Origin: Perkinsus olseni
Taxonomy: Eukaryota > Perkinsozoa > Perkinsida > Perkinsidae
Assembly (NCBI GenBank): GCA_013115135.1
Contig: JABANP010000579.1
Span: 1-31,215 of the forward strand
DNA length: 31,215 nt
Direction: 5' to 3'
The position numbers and the translations under genes are program-made. Below the pieces are notes generated by a model. It made no database searches. It worked only from the letters and a program-made list of their open reading frames with translations, and was not told the DNA's origin. This document shows positions 27,401 through 31,215 of the stretch, piece by piece. Each line of letters opens with the position of its first letter. Position 1 is the first letter of the stretch.

Positions 27401-29798
27401 ACCCGATGGTGTGTTGAGCCTAGATACACTGAGAAGCGTGACTGCTCGCCTCTTCGATCCTCTCGGTTTACTATCAGAAGTGACCTTACAGCTGAGATGT
27501 ATGATGAAGACCTTACATGATATGGGTTATGGCACTGGCGAGCATGCTTCACTGGGTGTTGAGCTACGGTCTTCCGAGCAAGAGTATGTGATGGAGGTAT
27601 TGCAGCGATGCAGCGACTACCTGTCATCGGATCGAGTACTTCCTCCCAGATATGTGGATCTGTCCGAGGTATGGATGTATGCCGATGCCAGTGAAATGGC
27701 GATGGCATGGGACATGAGAGATAAGGTTGGAACCAGAGTGGAAGCTAAGGTGATAACTTCTCGGCATGGTTCTATCCCGTTGAGAGAGTTGGAAGCCTTA
27801 CGACTAGCTGTGGTGGCGTTGGAACGGTTGGTTACCATGAAAACCACTGGTGTGGTAAGGGCTACGGTACTGAGCGACAGTACCATTACTCTACATCGCC
27901 TACGGTGGGTTCTAACTGATCGACATTCAGCAAAAGTTGAAGCACTACCACGGCCGGAGTATCGTAGGTTACAGCATATTTGTGATTTGGTTGGTAACAT
28001 CCGAAGAGCTGCACCTACTTGTGAGCTGCTGTTCCAACACGTTCGATCGTCAGCTAACTTAGCCGATCATTTAACGAGGCCTGGTGATATTGAAGAACCG
28101 AACGGTGACTGGGACGAGGTTTCTAATGAGGTCATGATTGACCCTGTGATTGCCTTTCGAGGAGACACTATGGTTCTCTCTGACTCGGAAGGCTGGGATG
28201 CTGTGGATGATGAGTTAAATGTTGTTGATCCCGCTCTCGTACCAGAATGTGCCGTTGCCGACACGTTTTCTTGGTATCCTGAGTTTAAGAAACGGGTTCT
28301 ATTGGCTCAATCAGGGGATTCATTCTGTGTGCATGTGACTACTCAGTTACGATCACATCCCGAGTGTTCCTTTGCTAGGTCATTTTCCGTGGATTCTTCC
28401 ATGGGATTGCTGCTCTCGCGGCAGTTCCGCTCTGATGGTGAGGATGACTACGTACCTGTGATTCCATCTGGGGAGTTACAAGACGAGCTGATTGAAAAGG
28501 TGCATCTTGGTTATAATCATCCCGGTATATCGAGAATGGTGAGACTAGTGAGGCAGATGGGATGGTTCAAAGGGTTGTACTGTGCTATTAAACGGTTTGT
28601 CTTACAGTGTGCTGTCTGTGCGCAAGCCAAGGAAGGTAAAATGTTATCGAAAGCACTGAGTACTGTGAAGAACTTTATTCCTATGATTTGGGGTGTAGTG
28701 GGATTGGATTTGTTTGGTCCACTACGGTTACAGAATGGCACTAAATGCTGGGTGCTTATTGCGGTCTGTTATATAAGTCGCCTGGTCGCGGTGAGGGTAA
28801 TTGACTCCCCATCGGCGGCTAGTGCGGTGGCTGGATTTATAGAGATTGTTGGTCAAGAAGGAGTCCCGAAGTTGGTCGTACATGATCAAGGACTATGTTT
28901 CATGTCAGCTACCTTCAAAGAGGTTTTGGCTCAGTATAACGTTGGGCAAGCATATACTAATTCTTATGATGCTGCACAGCGCGGTTGGATAGAACGCTGC
29001 CATGCTGAGTTCGGCGCCTTATTGCGAGCCTATCAGCTGGAGGCTGTGAAGAAGATGCAGGATATGAATGATGCTCGACGGTGGTGTAGCATGGCCGCCT
29101 TTACGATGAACTGCTTACCGTACTCTGACTCTGATGACACCAGGTTATGCCCGTGGACATGTTGTAGAGCATCTCGAGGCATCAGAGAACATCTACTTGG
29201 TGATGAAGCGGCTACAGTAGAACAGATACAAGAGTGGTTGGGAAGTGGTCTATTGTTTCAAGACCTGACCGATAATGTTAAGCAGGTTACCGATGACTGC
29301 AAGGAAGAATGGGCCAGATCGTTGGAGCACTTAAAGGAGCTCTGGTTAGAACGACGAGCAGAGATACGTCGCAAATTGAGTCGACGTAGACGCCCTCATA
29401 ATGACCAACTTAAAGAAGGTGGCACTGTCTGGAAGAGGAACTTCGCTGCGGACAAGTTGAACGCCTTGTTTACCGGTCCCTATACGGTGGTCAAGATTAC
29501 TGGAGGCAATGTTACGATTGAAGACTCCGATAAGAAGACTTCTCCTGCTACTATAGATCAGCTGAAGAAAGGCTTGCCGAGTTCGAGGCGCAAGATAAAG
29601 ACTACGCCAACTACTAAGACGGTTGCTACTCAAGTCGAGAAGGATGCCTTGGAACCTCAGTTAGATGAAGAAGATTTCCGAAGATGGAGAGATGTCGTTA
29701 CTGGACAAACTACAGTGCTAACTAGAAGTCGTAAGCGATTGCTTGAGAAGGTCGACAACGCCATGAACAAGTCAAAGGCTCCTAGGAAGGGAGACTAG
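24489..29798 (+). CDS. gag-pol: Gag-Pro-Pol polyprotein of BEL/Pao element
   Basis: 1,769 residues, ATG only 13 nt after the 5' LTR. In order: a coiled-coil-like N-terminus (about 22-72); a Gly/Ser linker; a helical Gag region (about 115-310); an RRM-like domain (about 374-450) with RNP2-like VFLSGVP, RNP1-like ASVLKFSD and RLNGRQLRCHF; protease with D545-S-G-A-S; RT with LSKAFWQV and YVDD at 883-886; the FDPLGLLSEV connector; RNase H with D1066 (YADAS), E1100 or E1102, and D1130; integrase zinc site H1339, H1344, C1374, C1377 and triad D1407, D1466, E1502 (35 residues between the last two); and a C-terminal WKRNFAADKLNALFTGPYTVVKI segment. No CCHC zinc knuckle is present. Single-frame fusion of Gag and Pol means both are made in equal amounts unless processed or terminated differently. 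Confidence 0.94.
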   Translation: MSGRSPKADASQTSEANAPPVWAFQLKQQLDEIRQRQDGMVDVDVLEKRMDQLSTTVGNLVNKLDGIGLHGQGVDGSNGISSGTGASSSPTSSGKGDHSPKGGSTDAGGLDILKISKRASNLAKLEKGVYKGVGDSRGFLAFKREVLSKPEFEFADSSSETSAALLYFYVLDNITSALQQLVSTRCRKQQCSSFVRRVEVLWSCLGEYSDLDDQMALLRRWEGLSCGTGGAADVDVFISNLEAVKEQLETVKGSSVSDVECRSRLYAGLPLKGKEYLDSLSLDSVSTYTDMLKEVRRWAQLDIRYHSSSSSTTRNVTSRIPFKPTAGKNGDKGSAKTTVPKTAQYAELYNAEPVTGNGGLTTATDGDKVLNGGRSVFLSGVPRGWSWAQVKELVGKILGTSVEVFVTLLSRPGASVLKFSDHNTAVKFLDSCQGLRLNGRQLRCHFDKYERPSEDPSVYVLERDPSVVDATTDDGTSSDSGELECHATVLQSVGVDRLNPCDEKLCSPGQEPSLHAQSLTLSESGLPHLAVSLGRTGYGTEALVDSGASEAFISQGLVESLRQEGEDLVLDHCNVGVNMVDGSNCGLLGVVRGLPIKLADGLVRQRDCYILDRPRYDFIVPRALLDGCIWLMSNTAEHEDVLLFGDSAQRVADSVLNSVVASSSDDGSGISCLAAQLDGGSSAAVDRIEVNIPWRNDARPSCNYKSALSRSKRMIARLARDKGAYDAYVTALKELLAADVVEVCRGEDPSNFADYFMCVVPVINASRLSTKCRLCLDARGLNPYIYSSPPGDEIDSMDLWRTLMVWRDNIRVSAEDLSKAFWQVCVSRLDQRFLGLLLPLKDRVIAVRWHRVPFGTTFSPWALSYAIFTSLHDGGEPLDIDYYVDDLVIYGDTVDVVEKTREEMVDRLGTHGFSVNQLKRTHNLSVRGEAIGKPRLSSQVVDAHVGSWLGYRWFIATDCDVMDVKLPDLQVPDGVLSLDTLRSVTARLFDPLGLLSEVTLQLRCMMKTLHDMGYGTGEHASLGVELRSSEQEYVMEVLQRCSDYLSSDRVLPPRYVDLSEVWMYADASEMAMAWDMRDKVGTRVEAKVITSRHGSIPLRELEALRLAVVALERLVTMKTTGVVRATVLSDSTITLHRLRWVLTDRHSAKVEALPRPEYRRLQHICDLVGNIRRAAPTCELLFQHVRSSANLADHLTRPGDIEEPNGDWDEVSNEVMIDPVIAFRGDTMVLSDSEGWDAVDDELNVVDPALVPECAVADTFSWYPEFKKRVLLAQSGDSFCVHVTTQLRSHPECSFARSFSVDSSMGLLLSRQFRSDGEDDYVPVIPSGELQDELIEKVHLGYNHPGISRMVRLVRQMGWFKGLYCAIKRFVLQCAVCAQAKEGKMLSKALSTVKNFIPMIWGVVGLDLFGPLRLQNGTKCWVLIAVCYISRLVAVRVIDSPSAASAVAGFIEIVGQEGVPKLVVHDQGLCFMSATFKEVLAQYNVGQAYTNSYDAAQRGWIERCHAEFGALLRAYQLEAVKKMQDMNDARRWCSMAAFTMNCLPYSDSDDTRLCPWTCCRASRGIREHLLGDEAATVEQIQEWLGSGLLFQDLTDNVKQVTDDCKEEWARSLEHLKELWLERRAEIRRKLSRRRRPHNDQLKEGGTVWKRNFAADKLNALFTGPYTVVKITGGNVTIEDSDKKTSPATIDQLKKGLPSSRRKIKTTPTTKTVATQVEKDALEPQLDEEDFRRWRDVVTGQTTVLTRSRKRLLEKVDNAMNKSKAPRKGD

Positions 29799-29839
29799 TT
29801 GCAAATATCAGCGCGTTGAGAGCCGTGAGATCACAGGCT
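29799..29839 (+). other. Short 3' untranslated spacer of BEL element
   Basis: Forty-one bases between the ORF stop and the polypurine tract; no feature seen. Confidence 0.6.
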
Positions 29840-29846
29840 GAGGGAG
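29840..29846 (+). promoter_or_regulatory. Polypurine tract of BEL element
   Basis: GAGGGAG directly abutting the 3' LTR. It is short, but the position is right. Confidence 0.6.
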
Positions 29847-30123
29847 TGTGATGATATTCAAGATTTTACTATAGTGAAGTAGATTCAATGATTATAGAAT
29901 AATAATGGTCATACCACTCCTTTCTCCTCTGTCCGTGGAATCCAAGGTGTAGCAGTCAGATTGTGCTCATGCTGTCTCCACACTTGCATCCTCACGTGAT
30001 ATCTCTTGTGCAACGCTTAGCTGTGCTGTTCTACTATTCCTACTATTGTATAACAAATAATAAGTATAAGTCCTATAGAAGGCAAGGTTGTGTTCAACAA
30101 TCCTAGTGGCGCTTTCTATCACA
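29847..30123 (+). repeat. 3' LTR of BEL element
   Basis: 277 bp, 276 identical to 24,199-24,475, followed by the target duplication GGTC. Confidence 0.97.
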
Positions 30124-30127
30124 GGTC

Positions 30128-30475
30128 GATTCAAGAATAAGTCTGTAGCTGAAGACTATCTGAAAGCAGCATTGTCATAGATCCTCGGTCCTATTGTCTC
30201 TTTCCTTTGATACCCGTCACTACTAGCTTCAATCGACTTGTTGCTGGTACTCCGATCAACCCCAGTCTCTAGAACGAGTATACTCCTGAGAACAAGGCTT
30301 TGGATTGAGTTGCTTATTACTTGGGGGAGGGATTTCAAGTCAGCTTGTCACCAGAACGGTTCTGGCAGAACCACTAGATCTACACCACTAACTGACTACT
30401 CCCTCTTCGGTTATCTCTACCCCACCAACGTTCTCCACAGCCCATGTGGCGTTGCTAGCATGGATGGAAGCCAGG
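30128..30475. other. Intergenic stretch between two retroelements
   Basis: About 350 bp of host-type DNA. No gene, repeat or palindrome that I can support. Confidence 0.5.
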
Positions 30476-30595
30476 TGTTACGCTCCGTCTATGTTTATGC
30501 GTGCAGAGTAGTCTGGGCAATAGCTCTTTCATAAGATCCATCTCACAAGCTCCCTTTGGCCTTGTGTTCCACGTATGAGTAAGAAGAATACAACA
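30476..30595 (+). repeat. 5' LTR of miniature element
   Basis: 120 bp, identical to 31,058-31,177. Its last 21 bases (from ATG at 30,575) encode MSKKNTT in frame with the interior. Confidence 0.93.
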
Positions 30596-30679
30596 GATGG
30601 TGGAGAACCCGGTGGCACCTCTCCTGCGCCCACTACCACTTCTGCGACACCACTACTACCTATCCTAACCCTCACTTAG
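30575..30679 (+). pseudogene. Remnant gag N-terminus starting inside the LTR
   Basis: A 34-codon frame from the ATG at 30,575 in the LTR to the TAG at 30,677-30,679, Thr/Pro-rich. A second frame, open across the stop and extending to the TAA near 30,822, encodes a Leu-rich heptad-like stretch (LELLRYLPLTHLNALSEG and a repeat of it) of the sort seen in Gag N-terminal coiled coils. A frame change between the two suggests a decayed gag start. This is inference from composition; no database match was possible. Confidence 0.4.
30598..30610 (+). promoter_or_regulatory. Candidate primer binding site of miniature element
   Basis: TGGTGGAGAACCC, two bases after the 5' LTR, in the expected position and starting TGG as expected for a tRNA CCA end. 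Which tRNA it would match is unknown. Confidence 0.5.
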
Positions 30680-30705
30680 AGCTTCTACGCTATCTACCCC
30701 TCACC

Positions 30706-30764
30706 CATCTCAACGCCCTCTCTGAAGGACAATCTACTCATCTCAACGCCCTCTCTGAAGGACA
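30706..30764 (+). repeat. 33-bp period tandem duplication in miniature element
   Basis: A 26-bp sequence at 30,706-30,731 recurs exactly at 30,739-30,764. The 33-bp period keeps one frame open and repeats the peptide THLNALSEG. Confidence 0.85.
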
Positions 30765-31043
30765 CTCACGTGAACTCAATTCACACAATCAACTCACCAA
30801 GCTTGAAAATGCCTACTCATAAACGGTCTGACGAGCTTCAACCCTCATGAACCATCTACCTAACCACCACTCTACCCCTACTACTGTGTACTACAACTTC
30901 AACAACGTTGCATCTGTAGTAAATACTGTTCGGGCCACACCACGTCAAACAAGCTTCCTACTCTGGAACAGTGGATATGAACTTCTTACATTTATCTCTC
31001 TGCTTTCACATTACTCGCTCAGTCTACCGACCAAGTAAAACAT

Positions 31044-31053
31044 AGGGGGTGAG
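31044..31053 (+). promoter_or_regulatory. Candidate polypurine tract of miniature element
   Basis: AGGGGGTGAG, ending four bases (CTTT) before the 3' LTR. The offset is unusual, so confidence is moderate. Confidence 0.45.
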
Positions 31054-31057
31054 CTTT

Positions 31058-31177
31058 TGTTACGCTCCGTCTATGTTTATGCGTGCAGAGTAGTCTGGGC
31101 AATAGCTCTTTCATAAGATCCATCTCACAAGCTCCCTTTGGCCTTGTGTTCCACGTATGAGTAAGAAGAATACAACA
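31058..31177 (+). repeat. 3' LTR of miniature element
   Basis: 120 bp, identical to 30,476-30,595, followed directly by the duplicated target CCAGG. Confidence 0.93.
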
Positions 31178-31215
31178 CCAGGGTCCCTAGCACTCGGGTA
31201 AGACACGTACGCGTG

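Larger units (their letters stand above)
24199..30123 (+). mobile_element. Complete BEL/Pao-type LTR retrotransposon
   Basis: 5,925 bp with a 4-bp target duplication GGTC (24,195-24,198 and 30,124-30,127). The LTRs are 277 bp and differ at one position. One uninterrupted 1,769-codon ORF encodes Gag, protease, RT, RNase H and integrase. The assignment to BEL/Pao rests on the pre-RT segment (NIPWRND), the YVDD RT, the FDPLGLLSEVTLQ segment between RT and RNase H, and the HHCC plus DD35E integrase. Insertion is recent and the element looks intact. Composition is less GC-rich than the gypsy element. Confidence 0.95.
30476..31177 (+). mobile_element. Miniature LTR retroelement (TRIM-like)
   Basis: 702 bp: two 120-bp direct repeats with no difference between them, each starting TGTT and ending AACA, around a 462-bp interior, flanked by a perfect 5-bp target duplication CCAGG (30,471-30,475 and 31,178-31,182). 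The interior has no protease, RT or integrase, only a gag-like N-terminal remnant, so it must depend on a larger element for its enzymes. Zero LTR differences and an intact target duplication mean a very recent insertion. Orientation is set by the candidate PBS at the left and the purine run at the right. Confidence 0.88.

Overview
This window reads as nuclear DNA of a unicellular eukaryote. Everything recognisable is eukaryotic: three LTR retrotransposons, secreted-protein families with signal peptides, and tRNA-like pol III boxes. Nothing looks bacterial. The gene style (intron-less secreted proteins in diverged paralogous copies, mixed GC) would fit a perkinsid alveolate such as Perkinsus. 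That is an impression from memory and cannot be verified from the sequence alone.

Left part (1-11,879): sparse host-type DNA. It holds three copies of one secreted-protein family: a frame-broken copy on + at 917-1817, a frame-broken copy on - at 5483-4634, and an intact 297-aa copy on - at 8367-7474. It also holds a separate small secreted protein on - (10714-10172) made of three six-cysteine modules. A dispersed repeat occurs twice in inverted orientation (about 418-656 and 10,975-11,215). The rest is intergenic sequence with an unexpected density of near-perfect palindromes that have a one-base centre, two tRNA-like sequences and a CTTAAG-rich repeat.

Middle part (11,880-22,148): a complete, young Ty3/gypsy-type element of 10.27 kb. 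It has 401-bp LTRs differing at two positions, a 4-bp target duplication (ACTT), a PBS resembling the initiator-Met type, gag with two zinc knuckles, a canonical -1 frameshift signal (GGGAAAC, 6-nt spacer, 9-bp stem), and pol in the order PR-RT-RNaseH-IN. After pol come about 0.7 kb of leader and a long extra ORF (750 aa) that I do not recognise and that is not an obvious envelope gene.

Right part (22,149-31,215): about 2 kb of hairpin-rich DNA, then a complete BEL/Pao-type element (24,199-30,123) with 277-bp LTRs differing at one position and a single 1,769-aa Gag-Pro-Pol. An RRM-like domain sits where a Gag zinc knuckle would normally be. Last is a 702-bp miniature LTR element (30,476-31,177) with two identical 120-bp LTRs, a 5-bp target duplication and a remnant gag start lying inside the LTR.

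The three LTR elements are independent insertions with nearly identical LTRs, so retrotransposition has been recent here. The least expected signals are the extra ORF of the gypsy element, the RRM in the BEL Gag, the miniature element, and the palindrome excess with one apparent template-switch footprint.
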